Assembly: GCA_963971575.1 (NCBI GenBank)
Contig: OZ020612.1
Span: 66,523,869-66,587,868, forward strand
DNA from: Liopterus haemorrhoidalis
Lineage: Eukaryota > Arthropoda > Insecta > Coleoptera > Dytiscidae
Length of the DNA stretch: 64,000 nt
Reading direction: 5' to 3'
Shown here: in pieces, positions 35,138 to 46,911 of the stretch
Position numbering within the stretch: position 1 is the stretch's first letter
Layout: every line of letters begins with the position of its first letter
Position numbers and translations under genes: made by a program
The notes under the pieces: model-generated
What the model was told of the DNA's origin: nothing
Seen by the model: the letters and a program-made list of their open reading frames with translations, nothing else
Databases searched by the model: none

Positions 35138-36063
35138 TTTCAATTTTTGGTACTTTACGACAATTTTATTTGATGGCCTATTAATAAAGTTGTGTGCTAG
35201 CCACTAAATCTTTAATTTTTATAACTATTTAAAGTCTGAGGATTTCAAAAATTCAAACCGCAGGTCTCTATCTCTTACCGTTTTTGAGATATGATTGTTT
35301 GGAAAATTAAAGTTGGCATTTCCATATTTAAAAAAATGATAAATACATAATAATATTACAAAAATAATAAATAAAATAATGTAAACCTATGTTTGTTAAT
35401 AATAAAAATAATAATAATAGTTTATTTATTTAGCTAATGCTAGTAATATCCATATTAACAAACATAAACATATAAACATTATAATAAACATTCAAATCAA
35501 ATTTAATCCTTATTTTGTCAATTTAAACCATTATATGTCCACTTAGTTCATGCAAAACGTGATTTTTGTCTTATCTTAAATATCAATTTTTCGTAATTTA
35601 GTGCTTTAAAATTTTAATAACATATTTGAATTAATTGTTTGGGACCTTAAACATAAATAGGTCGTAAAATAAGGTTCCAAACTTGTTGCAAATTGGTTTG
35701 TAATGTTTTCTACAATAATTTCAAAACTGTATTACTGTGATAAATCATATTTTGAATGTTATCTTCTCAAATATTTTTAATATCAGCCTACGAAATCCTG
35801 TAAACTATGAAAATTCACAGTTTATATATTTTTTTAGATAAACAGGTTTCGTCGCATAAATGTTTACGTAATTCCTGCTAATGATATAAAAATAAGATTT
35901 CCTTATCAACTTATTTAAGAGGATTAATTATTTTTTTAATCCCATACTAATTCATTTGTGGTTAACAAAACATCGAGATAACATTAATATGTCTTTCTTA
36001 TAAATTCTAAGTTATTTTTTGTACGTATTTTAACATTGAATATGTATATTGGGTCTCGTGAAA
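35138..36063. other. Intron; diverged repeat units and LINE-like tail
   Basis: 35230-35300 is an inverted relative of the tandem unit that follows at 36.06 kb (CAAACCGCAGGTCTCTATCT, TTTTTGAGATAT). (AATAATA)n near 35398 and TTTATTTAGCTAATG-like sequence suggest a LINE 3' tail. 35785-35830 contains a degraded Helentron-like terminus. Confidence 0.45.
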
Positions 36064-36905
36064 GTGTAGTTATTTTTGGAAATTTGGGTATTAAATCAAA
36101 AACTATATCTCAAAAATGGTAAGAAATAGAGACCTAAGGTTTAAATCTTTAAAAAATTTAGTTTTACGATGTTTTTTTCTGTAATATTTGGTCCGTAATG
36201 ACCTGAAACTAATTGGTAATATTTTGATTTTATTTTGTAAATTTCAAAAATTCATATCTCAAAAGTGGTAAGAGGTAGGGACTTGAGGTTTGAATTTTTG
36301 GAATTCTTACACCTTGTTTTGTCTAGAAAAAATTAATGTTTGGTCCGTAATGACCTAAAACTATTGAAAATTTTGATTTTTTTGTAATTTTAAAAATTCA
36401 TATCTCAAAAAAGGTAAGACATAGAGATTTGAGGTTTGAATTTTTGGAATTCTCACACCTTGTTTTGTCTAGAAAAAATTAATGTTTGGTCCGTAATGAC
36501 ATAAAACTATTGAAAATTTTGTAATTTTAAAAATTCATATCTCAAAAAAGGTAAGAAATAGAGACTTGAGGTTTGAATTTTTGGAATTCTCACACCTTGT
36601 TTTGTCCAGAAAAATATAATGTTTGGTCCGTAATGACCTAAAACTATTAGGGAAAATTTTGATTTTTTTTTGGAATTTTAAAAAATTCATATCTCATAAA
36701 AGGTAAGAAATAGAGACTTGAGGTTTGAATTTTTGGAATTCTCACACCTTGTTTTGTCTAGAAAAAATTAATGTTTGGTCCGTAATGACCTAAAACTATT
36801 AGGGAAAATTTTGATTTTAATGGAATTTAAAAAAAATCTTATCTCAAAAAAGGTAAGAGATAGAGACTTGAGGTTTAAATTTTTGGAATTCTCACATCTT
36901 ATTTT
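36064..36905 (+). repeat. Tandem array, five to six units of ~137-152 bp
   Basis: GGTCCGTAATGAC recurs with starts about 36190, 36342, 36488, 36625 and 36777 (spacings 152, 146, 137, 152). Each unit also holds ATATCTCAAAAAAGGTAAGA and AGAGACTTGAGGTTTGAATT. Later units are nearly identical; the first is diverged. Confidence 0.9.
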
Positions 36906-37464
36906 CTCCAGTGAATTTCATCCAGTTTATTTTTTACATAATTAACAAACAAATCAGCAGAGTTCTTTACATCGTTAAATTTTCGTGATATATCCTTTAA
37001 TGACTTAGTTGCATTCATAACCATTCGATGAGCTTTGATGAAAACTATGGTCCTTTCTTGCAAACGTGATTCATCTCATAAGAATATAAAATATTTACTA
37101 TAATCTCTCAGAACAATTAATAGTGTAATTTTGATTTAAAGTTGCAAATTTTTGTAGAAACGGTTTAATGAAAAGTTTTTAAAATGGCTGTAACTTAAAA
37201 AGAAATTTAAAAAAATAACTTTTTTTAAGGGCGGGAGGAGACAATACACGCCCTCCCGCCCCATGGATTCAACACTGATTTTATATGTATAAGTGTAAAT
37301 ATTGATTGTACAGTAGGCCCGAGTCTTGCACGGGCCTTGGTCTTAATGTCGAGCCTAATCACGGTCTGTGAGCCTGGTTGGTCCATAAACGTACAAAATA
37401 TTTCGGGCCTTTTAAAAGACTGACTGCGTTTCAAAATTTATTTGGACTAATTTTGTAGTGTTAG
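36906..37464. other. Unassigned intron sequence
   Basis: 37225-37440 is GC-richer (GGGCGGGAGG, CGGGCC strings) and pairs loosely with 38765-38825, which suggests an older hAT-like element around the pogo-like insertion. No gene. Confidence 0.35.
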
Positions 37465-37466
37465 TA

Positions 37467-38754
37467 GGGGAGATGTGGGGACGACGGTGGCACAATTATA
37501 ATATATATAGGCCCCTCTGGTACTGAGAAATTATACTATCCACATTTTGAGTCTATAAATTTAAGTCCTGCCATTTATAATGAAAATGGTGATTTGAGAT
37601 TGACAAACTAAAGTTTATCGTAACAAGAAATTTTTTATTTGAATGACACACAACTAAATTAGTAAGAAAATTTGTATTACATGTTGTAAATTGGTCATTT
37701 GTCTACAGTGTAAAGCAATTACAAATGTTCTAAACTATATCATTTATTATATTTGATAAAATGTTCGTGAAAATAGGGTTAGGCTAACAGTGGCACACGT
37801 GTTATGTGGATACAGTGGTACAGTGAGCCACTGTACCCACGTACGTGGGTACGAGTTAGAAGAACAATTCTAAGCTGCGCAAAATAAAAAAGATCAGAAA
37901 ATTAAAAGATATTCTTGTAAGTTCAGACACGTCTGATACTGATGTCAATATTGATGAGAATTCAAACTCAGATGATAATGTTGACTCTGAATGTGATACA
38001 GATTCGACAGACTACGTAAACAAGGATATTAAAGTAAGGCAATATGCCTTAATATTTGAAGGACACGCAAAGAATAAAATGAAGAGCCACTCTATAGGGG
38101 AAATCATAGAAATAACGACTGATGATATTGTTGTAACATCTCCGACGGCTGACTCTACTCTTTAAATTTATTAAAACAAATAAAAATTACACATTTAAAA
38201 AATCAGAGCTGATAAAAGTTTTACCATCTCCTGCTCCGTCTGATAGCACAAAACACCGTTTAGACGCTTTGATTTTTACAGTAAATTTAATGAAATATAA
38301 TTAACATTAAAATAAAAGCTATCAAAACTTACTGCTTCCAAGGAACTTACCAAAGTTTATTTTTTTATATTAATAATAAATTTACATTTATATATTTATA
38401 TACATTATTTAATTACTTAGTAGATGATTTATTTTGAAAGACATTGAATTGAAGTTTCAATAAAAATTATTAATACATATACAGATTTTTTGGATACCTA
38501 TTATATATACTGTTCCACTGTATCCCTAATGCTGTTTCACTGTACCCACACGTATAGGTACAGGGGCACAATTACAGAGGTCAACAAAAATATTAATTAT
38601 AAATGGCACGTGATAAGGATATTAATTTTTAACAGGTTATTTAAACAACGACATTATAAGTATTAAGTGGCGAAAAGATGTATTTAAAAAATTCAAAATT
38701 GAAGATGTTATGTACAGAAAACCAAAATGTGTGCCACCGTCCCCACATCTCCCC
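37467..38754 (+). mobile_element. pogo-like DNA transposon derivative, 1288 bp, TA duplication
   Basis: Inverted ends GGGGAGATGTGGGGAC with TA at 37465-37466 and 38755-38756; GGTGGCACA follows on both sides. The right-hand copy lacks three bases. Subterminal CACTGTACCCAC and related strings are inverted between halves. Most of the transposase is gone. Confidence 0.85.
37880..38165 (+). pseudogene. Transposase tail within the pogo-like element
   Basis: Open frame running KKIRKLKDILVSSDTSDTD, then an acidic DENSNSDDNVDSECDTDS block, VRQYALIFEGHAKNKMKSHS and a stop after SPTADSTL. An acidic, SD-rich tail is usual at the C-terminus of pogo/Tigger/jerky transposases. No DDE core is left. The relationship to pogo rests on TA target, end style and this tail. 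Confidence 0.6.
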
Positions 38755-38756
38755 TA

Positions 38757-40465
38757 TATATTTTCGTGTTCGGGCCGAGTCGGGACGGGCTGTTCTAACT
38801 TCAGACTCTGGTTGGGCCGGGTAAAATAACTATAAAATAAATAATAAAGGCCCACACATATGGGCTCATAAAGGCTCTCTCTTCTTGGGAATTTTACTCC
38901 ACTGGAAGCAGATTCTGGGTCAAAATCACTTAACTTTCTTTTAGGTTGCAGGTTGCTTTACCAAGAACTTATCTAATAACGCTTGCTTGTTCCCAACCTT
39001 ACAAACCAGACTGTTTTCACCAGTACAAACTGCACGATTTAATGCGTTCCGTTGGCTTAAAGCCACTTTTGTTGATAAAAAATTGTTTTTGATCTCAAAT
39101 CCCGAAATATAAAAGGCAACCGTCGTACAAAATCCTACAATTTGTAAAAATTCACACTTCACTACAAATTTTTCATTATTACGTATTCTTTCTGTTTTCT
39201 TTTGACATCGTTGTCAAAGTATCCATTTCTGCTGATCTCAGTATCGTCCTTTTTATACCTGTTTCTTTTGAAATTGTACCATGTTATTTATTTGGAAAGT
39301 AAAAAGTATTCATTAATCAATTCTGAAATCATCTATTAGCTCTGCACCATAAAGATTAATCATCTAAAATTTGCATACTCTCCATTTCATTAGTTTAATA
39401 AAACCCACATAAATTCACCGTAAAATATGACTGAAAAATATAGGTTATTATGTGATTCATCATTTTACACAAATTCACCCAAAAATTTCTCTTTTTCACG
39501 CGACAATTTATATACGTGAGGTCATTTGATAAGGTGAAGAGAAAATTTTATGTTAAAAAAGAAAAAAAAAGTGGTTTGTTTACATTAAACACGAACAAAA
39601 GGTATTTTAAGATGTCAAAACAATTTTAAATCATTTCAAACAATTGCTATATAAAATGCAATTTGTTTCTCACTATTTTTCTGACTCTTTTGTTCTCTCT
39701 AGGCTACTACTACAGGCAAAAAATCGAAAACTCCTGAGCCACAAAACTAGATACAAGAAAATTGTCCTTTTTTTACAACGTAATGGAAGATGATTTTCAT
39801 ACTAATCATGAAAAACAAAAAATTTTATAAGTAAAAATTAATATGTAATGGTAACAAAATCTATATTTATAGTGAAAAAAAAAAGTTCCTTCTCACTCAT
39901 TCTCCATTTCTTGGCATTTTCTTCATTTAGTTAAGAATAGTTTTTTTTTTTTTTAATTTTTGGGATTTTCTTTGATTTTTTAATCTGGGAACGGATTAAT
40001 TGTTTTCCCATAAGATATAATGGAAAATTGGGTTTCTAGATACATATGGTTTAAAATACGAACCGCGGTCGGGAACAAATTAAGTTTGTAAGTCAAGGTG
40101 CCTAAAATTTATCATTTCAAAATATTATATATAGATAAAATATTAAAAAAATATTTTTTTCTTACTTATTTTCTTTTACTTAACTAGATCACTAAAATAA
40201 ACCCTACTTTGTTACTGTGAGTTTAAATATATTTATTGCATCTCTTAAGTCGTCGTAGATATTCTTAAGTCTGGTTTACACATTACAATCGCCCTGAAGC
40301 TATTGTATAAATCACTAGTGGATCTCTGCACCTGGTGAAGCAACAAGCAACATTCAAGCTAAGGTGCGACTTGTTATTTAAATTGATTCTAAAACAACGT
40401 ATGTCTCTGCTTGACTTGCAAATATATGTAGGTATTAAATTAAAAAAAAAAAAAAAATGGATGCA
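38757..40465. other. Unassigned intron sequence
   Basis: A degraded Helentron-like end at about 39110-39172 (CCTACAATTTG...CACACTTCAC). No exon seen. AT-rich with long A/T runs. Confidence 0.4.
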
Positions 40466-40930
40466 TAGTGTGAATTCTTATTTAATTTAGAGTTTCGTAG
40501 GTATGTAGTAAGTGAAGTAGGACGTCAATGGGAATATTTGATGTTTTAGGCAAAGGCTCGGATGATGATCTAAAATCTAAGTTGCAAATTGATATTACAT
40601 GTAATATGATGGATAATAGTAACTTCCAAATGACTCGTCATATGTTTAAAACCAATACAAGTAAATTATATAACGTTCATTGAACTTGCAAATCACTTCC
40701 ATCGTCACATCTGTGTTACTTAAAAGTTTTGTCATGCCTACAAAATAACACATGTTTTGTCAGTGTCATTTAGGAGTTGCTTTGTAACGTTATGAGAGAC
40801 AACTACGAATTTAATATTAATTTTGTCTCTCTAATTGAGAAGCAAAGATATTATCCTACGATCACTATGGAACTGTCTCATTTCGATACTATTAGTTGAC
40901 AGGAAATTAGCTTAATTTCACATGTTACCA
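40466..40930. other. Degraded repeat remnant
   Basis: GCATAGTGTGAATTCTTATT, then AGAGTTTCGTAGGTATGTAG resembles the left 50 bp of the Helentron-like family. The rest is unassigned. Confidence 0.4.
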
Positions 40931-41080
40931 TGATGCGCGCGCAGGCGATGCGGGAATGATAAATGCGTCCCAATGCGCATGTGTAGTGGGCGGGAAAGAA
41001 TAAATTCGCAGCAATGCGCATGTGCAGTTTCCGAGAATTTTCATTCCCGTACTGGCTGCGCGGGCATTAATGGCTGTTAA
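40931..41080. other. CpG-rich patch with repeated NRF-1-like sites
   Basis: A locally GC-rich island in AT-rich DNA. AATGCGCATGTG occurs at about 40973 and 41013, and GCGCGCAGGCGATGCGGG at 40936. The sites resemble the GCGCATGCGC-type consensus of NRF-1/Ewg. No exon follows that I can support. Confidence 0.4.
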
Positions 41081-41484
41081 CCATATTTATATTGTAATTT
41101 CTTGATTATTTATTTATTGAAAAATGGTAATCGGAGGAAAAGCATAGTGAACAACACGCGCAGAATGCATATTCCAGGCTAGTTGCATTATTGTGCCTAC
41201 TATTACATCATACTTGTGCGTAATACATTAATACAAATGAACCAAGATCATGCTTGGGAAAGTATTGCTAAAGAAGTTTTAGAATCAAATAAGTTTTGTA
41301 GTTATTTAATTATAATTTATATATTTTATTTAAGATATTTACTGACAAATCTTTGTAATTATAATACAAAGTATTTATTTCGTAAGTATAACAGTACAGG
41401 GTGGCAGAAAAAAAAATATGTATTCTATGGACCGATTTTGATATGTTTTTTCTTATATACTGCAAAAATCGATCTGATTTGTTA
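41081..41484. other. Unassigned intron sequence
   Basis: A CAGGGTGGCAG string at 41398 looks like a DNA-transposon end without a partner. Nothing else. Confidence 0.3.
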
Positions 41485-41670
41485 TGTATAGGCTATTCCA
41501 AACATTTAAGCGGAACTAAATGGAATATTTATTTTTGTAAGTTATCACGAGCTTACTTTTTTATTATTGAATTGTGTTTTTGCTAAATAAAATGATCAAA
41601 AATTTCATATAATCCATAAAAACTACTAGTTTTTAAAACCTAGTTCCGTTTCAAGTAAAGACACAGATTA
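41485..41670 (-). mobile_element. MITE family 'GGAACTAG', copy 3
   Basis: Left GGCTATTCCAAACATTTAAG then CGGAACTAA; right CCTAGTTCCGTTTC. Shares AAAATGATCAAAAATTTCAT and TTATCACGAGCTTAC-like blocks with the other copies. Confidence 0.65.
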
Positions 41671-41920
41671 CAGTAAATAAATCCATTGTTGATTTAAATT
41701 ATTGTTTCACAAATATCATTTTAATATTTTAAAAATTTAATAATTTCATTATCTATTTAATTTGTTGTTTATTAAATAATTAGTTCCGTTTCAAGCAAAG
41801 AAACAGATTACAGTAAATAAATCCATTGTTGATTTAAATTATTGTTTCACAAATATCATTTTAATATTTTAAAAATTTAATAATTTCATTATCTATTTAA
41901 TTTGTTGTTTATTAAATAAA
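41641..41920 (+). repeat. 140-bp tandem duplication, two near-identical units
   Basis: TAGTTCCGTTTCAAG starts at 41641 and 41781; the units differ at only about three positions. The duplication includes the right end of the MITE just before it. Confidence 0.93.
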
Positions 41921-42600
41921 AATTTTATAATTATTTATATCGTATGGTATAATAAAACATGCTAAAAACTTTCATGGCCAACTGCCAGTTTTTTTTTTTT
42001 TTTTTCAATTGATCACTTCTGTATACTATTTCATCATTCGTATCAATTAACTGTCAAATATTTTGAAAGGTGCCATTTCAAAACTACCAAGACGAAAAAT
42101 AAATACCTAAACTACAAAAAAAATTAAGTTTCCCTCTTAGTTATGTATTTCAAAATGAAATATACTATACTGTTTCGTGAACCTATTGAGTGACACTTAT
42201 TAAATTGTCAAATTGTTATATGTTTGTTTGCAAAGGGGTTGCGAGGGGTTGGTTCAGACTTTTTAAGACTCTTGGATGTGCTGGCTGCGTTAGGCGCAAA
42301 TAGCCTTTGTTGCTGTGCGCCAAAATTTTTAAATAACTAACTAACTAACTCTTGAATGTGCGCCATTGTTGTTTTTGCAACAACCACTGCGATATTGCCA
42401 AATATGTGCAATAATTTTTATCAAAAATTCGCTTAAGCAATAACGTCATACTTTTTTAAACATAACCTTGAAATATATTGATAAATTATTAATCAAATGT
42501 TAATTACTAACGTCAATGAATCAATATTTACAAAAGTTTCATGATATTTACAAATTTTAAACAAATGACTTGCTGATAAGGCATTTTATTAAGACATAAA
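41921..42600. other. Unassigned intron sequence
   Basis: Poly-T at 41991-42005. Nothing recognised. Confidence 0.35.
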
Positions 42601-42639
42601 ATAGAAAATTAAAATAAAACATATACACTCCTTTTGGAA

Positions 42640-43039
42640 CAGGGGTCGGGAATATTTAAAAATTTAAATTTAAGCCACAACACAAGGGGGATCCAAAAGC
42701 ACAAGTCTTTTTGACGGCCAAATGTTAACAATAGTGAATGTATACTGGTCGCACTAATGCCCAAGGATACCTCAATCTCACGATAAGTCACATGATGATC
42801 TTGCAGTATCAGTTCACGCACAGCATCCATGTTTTCCGGAACAAAAACGGATTTTAGACGACCTTCACGAAATTCGTCCTTAAGTGAACTACGGCCACGA
42901 TTGAACAAACCATCGATAACCAGTAGTCCTTAATGGTGCTTCATCGCCAAAAGTCGAATAAAGTTCATCGATGCACTGTTTATCCACGTCGAATGTTGTA
43001 AAAAATAATCGCTCGAAAATGTTCACGATTTAATTCCAT
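42640..43039 (-). pseudogene. mariner transposase, N-terminal half only
   Basis: The start Met is at 43039. The first HTH is broken by frameshifts (MELNREHFRAIIFYN, then CIDELYSTFGDEAPLRTT). A longer clean frame follows: FNRGRSSLKDEFREGR, then ENMDAVRELILQDHHVTYRE and SLGISATSIHSLL, the second HTH of irritans/mauritiana-type mariners. The sequence leaves the family after about 42720 and the catalytic domain is absent. Confidence 0.85.
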
Positions 43040-44252
43040 TTTTAGCCGAGATGAATTTTTTCTAGTAATAACGCTCGTACGTCAAAACGTTTTGAGTACT
43101 TAAACCATCAAAAATATCAAACTTTACGATAGAAGCGTCAGATATTTTTTATCAAAATGTATGCATTCTCGCATGCACCACATGCATTTGTATTAATTAT
43201 ATTATTTGTAATATTTGTACTGATACTAATTGTAAGAATTTTCAGAATTGTAAGAAATCTTTTTGTATTCAAAATAAATAAGTCGGATTTTTTCCAGCTA
43301 AGAACCCTTTTACCTTTTCATCTTTCGTCATTTAAACCGTTTCAAAAATACTGTTGCGTGTTTCTTACCCGTTAATAAACCCGAATGCTACTTAATTCAG
43401 CTCATTATCAAGTTTTTCACAGCGCGATCTGTTGTAAGACTTAACTAATTGTATCACTAATGTCTTACGAGTCCTGAATCTTGAAAGAACTCGATGAAAC
43501 AGGTTCGGAACGATCAATGAATCTGCACAATAGGCCGTAACAACAGTATCTGCGACTGTATTAGTTAGATGTTTATGTATGTGTTTGTATATAACTCTGT
43601 GTGTCTGTTTGTGTACATGTGTGTGTATGAACCGGTCTTGCAGCATGTATATATGTGGAACAAGGGATCTGAATCATTTAAGTTTCTTCCTTATACCTGA
43701 CATGGACAAAAAAAAATCTGTCAATCATTTCAAAGTAGGTTTTGTAATAAGGAAACGCGAAGAACTGTTATATACTTATAATTACCTACTAAAATAATGA
43801 ATTAATTAATAAGGTCTTGGCACGATTCCATGTTTGGCCAAATCTCATTATTGGTAACAATAGTCAGTGGCAAGTGTTACCTCTTTTTTTTTAAGTCAAA
43901 ATCTTTTATAGGTGATCCTCAGAAGATTTACGTCACAAAGTTAGTTAGTAAAAACCTTAAAAATTAAATATTTCTAAACATCAATAGTCTTTATTGAATT
44001 AATACACGAATTTTTATTTTTTTTGTTAATATTATGTATGATAAACATATATATTAATGAAAAACAATAATTATAATTTTATTTATCAAGTGTTTTGACT
44101 AATTTCAACTATTATTAAGTAGAAATTAAGATTTTTATTATAAAATTTTGCGTTAATAATCGTTATTATGGCAAAAAAACGAAAAAAAAATTGCAATCAA
44201 GAATGTATCTGTAATGGTTACAATTTGAAGCAAAATAATACACCATTATGCA
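43040..44252. other. Unassigned intron sequence
   Basis: 43180-43320 is related to 18240-18360 (old shared repeat). A GTGTGT-rich run lies at 43575-43630. No gene. Confidence 0.35.
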
Positions 44253-44260
44253 TTCTAAAA

Positions 44261-44548
44261 TAGGGTGACCATTTTCTTAAGAAGACAATGCGGGACGGAG
44301 CAAAAAAAAAGGTCCTTATCCCCCAAATCCAAGTGAAGAGCAAGAAAAAGGTCCTCATCTCCCAAAAACCAAGTGAAGAGCAAAAAAAAAGGTCTTTACC
44401 TCCCAAATCCAAGTGAAGAGCAAAAAAAAGGTCCTCACCTCCCAAATCCAAATGCGGGACAATGCGGGACAAAATGTTAAATTGCGGAACTTTTGCGGGA
44501 CTCATTAATGTGGGACAAAATGTTAAAATGCGGGACGAATGCACCCTA
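44261..44548. mobile_element. hAT-type MITE with internal 40-bp tandem repeats
   Basis: TTCTAAAA duplicated exactly (44253-44260, 44549-44556). Ends TAGGGTG and the inverse. Inside, about four ~40-bp units (AGGTCCTCATCTCCCAAA, CCAAGTGAAGAGCAAAAAAA) span 44297-44455, followed by GCGGGACAAAATGTTAAA repeats. The same AGCAAAAAAAAAGGTCC string occurs in the MITE at 20807. Confidence 0.9.
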
Positions 44549-44556
44549 TTCTAAAA

Positions 44557-45000
44557 CAAAATATTAATGATTACTTAGTGTTAATTAAATAAATACTAAA
44601 GATATTTCGATTTTCATATTATTTAAAAACGTAACCTATAAATATATCTTCGAATCCTTATTTATATATTTATAAAATCATTATTCTATAATATAAAGTA
44701 TCTGGACTGTATATATTAGTATATATTTATCAAAAATTCATATTTTTTGCTCCAAAATTGAAGATATTCATAAAATTAAAGTAAGAAAAGTAATGTCACA
44801 TGTATCTTAAACCAGTCAAAAACTTCCAAAGGACTCAGCTCTCAGATGGCAGCACATGTATGTGACGACACACTAATATGGTCTATTAGCACACTATGTG
44901 AATTTTTCCCGTCAACAATTACCGAAATTTAACAAAAAAATTATTTTTTTTACTATTAACTTGGGCAACCCTTTTTTTAAATTTATCAAAATAATATCAG
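44557..45000. other. Unassigned intron sequence
   Basis: AT-rich, nothing recognised. Confidence 0.35.
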
Positions 45001-45112
45001 GTCAGCGAATCACGGGACAGGATATCACCAGTTAGCCAATCACGGGAGAGGGTGTCACCTGTCAGCCAATCAAGAGACAGGGTGTCACCCAGTTAGCCAA
45101 TTACGAGAACTT
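45001..45112 (+). repeat. 30-31-bp minisatellite carrying CCAAT motifs
   Basis: Units start at 45001, 45031, 45061 and 45092 (last one partial): GTYAGCCAATCA...GGRGACAGGGTGTCACC-type. Three of four units hold AGCCAAT. Confidence 0.9.
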
Positions 45113-46911
45113 GAGGAAAAATTGACGTCACAATGTTACACCGACACTACATACAGACACTTGCTAATTATATTATTACCATATATATATGTTAATATTA
45201 CCTCCGAAAAAAGTCTGCGATAGGTTAGGGCCCCGCTTGCCCATATTTTTCATACACGTTCGTTAACTGATCCATGAATTTGATTTTCCTATCCAAAGCT
45301 AAGTAAAATAATTATTTTTTAAAATATTGCGTTGACCGGAAAGACGGAGTCTTAGTCATCTTTTGTGAAAAATGTCCTCAAAACAAGCCGATATATTCAT
45401 TTATCTGTCTGTCAATTAAAGTCTTGAGATTATAAACAACTCGTAAAAATACTGTGCTACTTCTCTATAATTTATTCATGTCTTATAATAAACAGTAAAA
45501 ATGAAAATAAAATGATAAAACTATGTAAAATTTGGCTTTATTAACTATAAAGATTTATATGTTGACTTCTTGTTTCCGGGTTTACAAAGATATATTTTCG
45601 TATAGGAATTATAAAAATAATAGTAGAATTATAAAAATGAATTTATATTATAAATTCATTCAAAATACACTGTTCTGCCATAATGATTTATTTGATCACA
45701 TAACAAGAGAAGATTTTTTTGCAATAAAAATATAAATAAAGTATTAAATCTCACTATTATTTTACTGTCAAAATGTATAGATCCAAACTATGGGTGCGTT
45801 TTGTTGGGACAATATTCTCATTCTACTCATTCGATAATTTGAGGTCGAACGACTGGAATGAATAAGTGTGGTGGGCATTTTTTTTTTTTTTTTTGTTCGA
45901 ATATTGGTATACTTGTATATTTTTAGCCTTAGATCACAAATATATGGTCAGTTTTGAGTCACGGTCTAAAATTTAACATTTTCGGCAAAAAAAAAATTTC
46001 AAATTTTTTTTTTAGGCTAGACTTTTCTAGTTTTAGGCTAATTTTTTGGTGAGGATTATGAAAAAAAAAATTAAAAAATTCATGCTTTCCTAGTTTTTGA
46101 GTAAGAGCTGATTTAGGTCAGTTTTTTGCCTATAATTCCAAAACTTTTGCCCAAACTTCAAAATGGACCAAATTTTCTTGATCTCTGACCAAAAATGCAT
46201 ATTTGTACCAATTTTCAATAAAATTGGAGACAAAAATTTTTTACTTCAAAATCACTATTTTTTTAAGGTCTACCCTTTACGATTTTTTCGGTTTTTTGCC
46301 ATTTTCAAGGATTTTGGATTACTGCCCCTAAAAAACTTAATAATATGTTTATTTAAACCCAATTTTTTTCCTAGACTAAACAGTGTAGTAGAATTTTAAA
46401 ATTTCAAGCCGCATATTTATATCCCTAACCATTTTTTAGTTAGCAATATTCCAAGTTTTCAAAAAAAATTTTAAAAAATTAAAAATTTTCAAAAAATTTT
46501 TTTGTTTCAAAATTTGCTTACAAGTAAATTAGGACCTCAAGATTTTAAAAATTTCAACCGCAGGTCTTTATTGCATTTAGTTTTTGAGATATATCCATGC
46601 GAAGATGAATATTTCTATAAATCACGCCATATTAAAATTTGACATAATTTTAAAATACGCAAAACGAGTAAGGCCTCAAATTTTTTCTAGACTTAATAAA
46701 CTACGAGGAATCCAAAAATTCTAGCGTCAGGTTGTTTTCTCTAACCGTTTTTGAGTTGTGATTTTTTTAAACTCACAATTTTCACAAATTATGTAAATTT
46801 ATCCACAAAAAAAATTGTTAATTATGCCATAAAAAAAAGCTTTTTCAAAATTTTGAAACTCAATTGGAATAAGGTAGCGGACTGACAAAATAGATCTTAT
46901 TGTCTTACTAA
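45113..46911. repeat. Diverged relatives of the 36-kb tandem unit, otherwise unassigned
   Basis: From about 46390 to 46780 three inverted, degraded units occur: TTTCAACCGCAGGTCTTTAT with TTTTTGAGATAT (46548-46590), TTTCAAGCCGC (46403) and AATTCTAGCGTCAGG with CCGTTTTTGAG (46716-46755). 45113-46380 is AT-rich with long A/T runs and shows no gene. Confidence 0.55.

Noticed and set aside
36064..36905. CRISPR array
   Set aside because: Units are contiguous without unique spacers, in an insect nuclear genome.
44218..44544. 108-codon frame with internal repeats
   Set aside because: The peptide repeats simply reflect the 40-bp DNA tandem units in the MITE.
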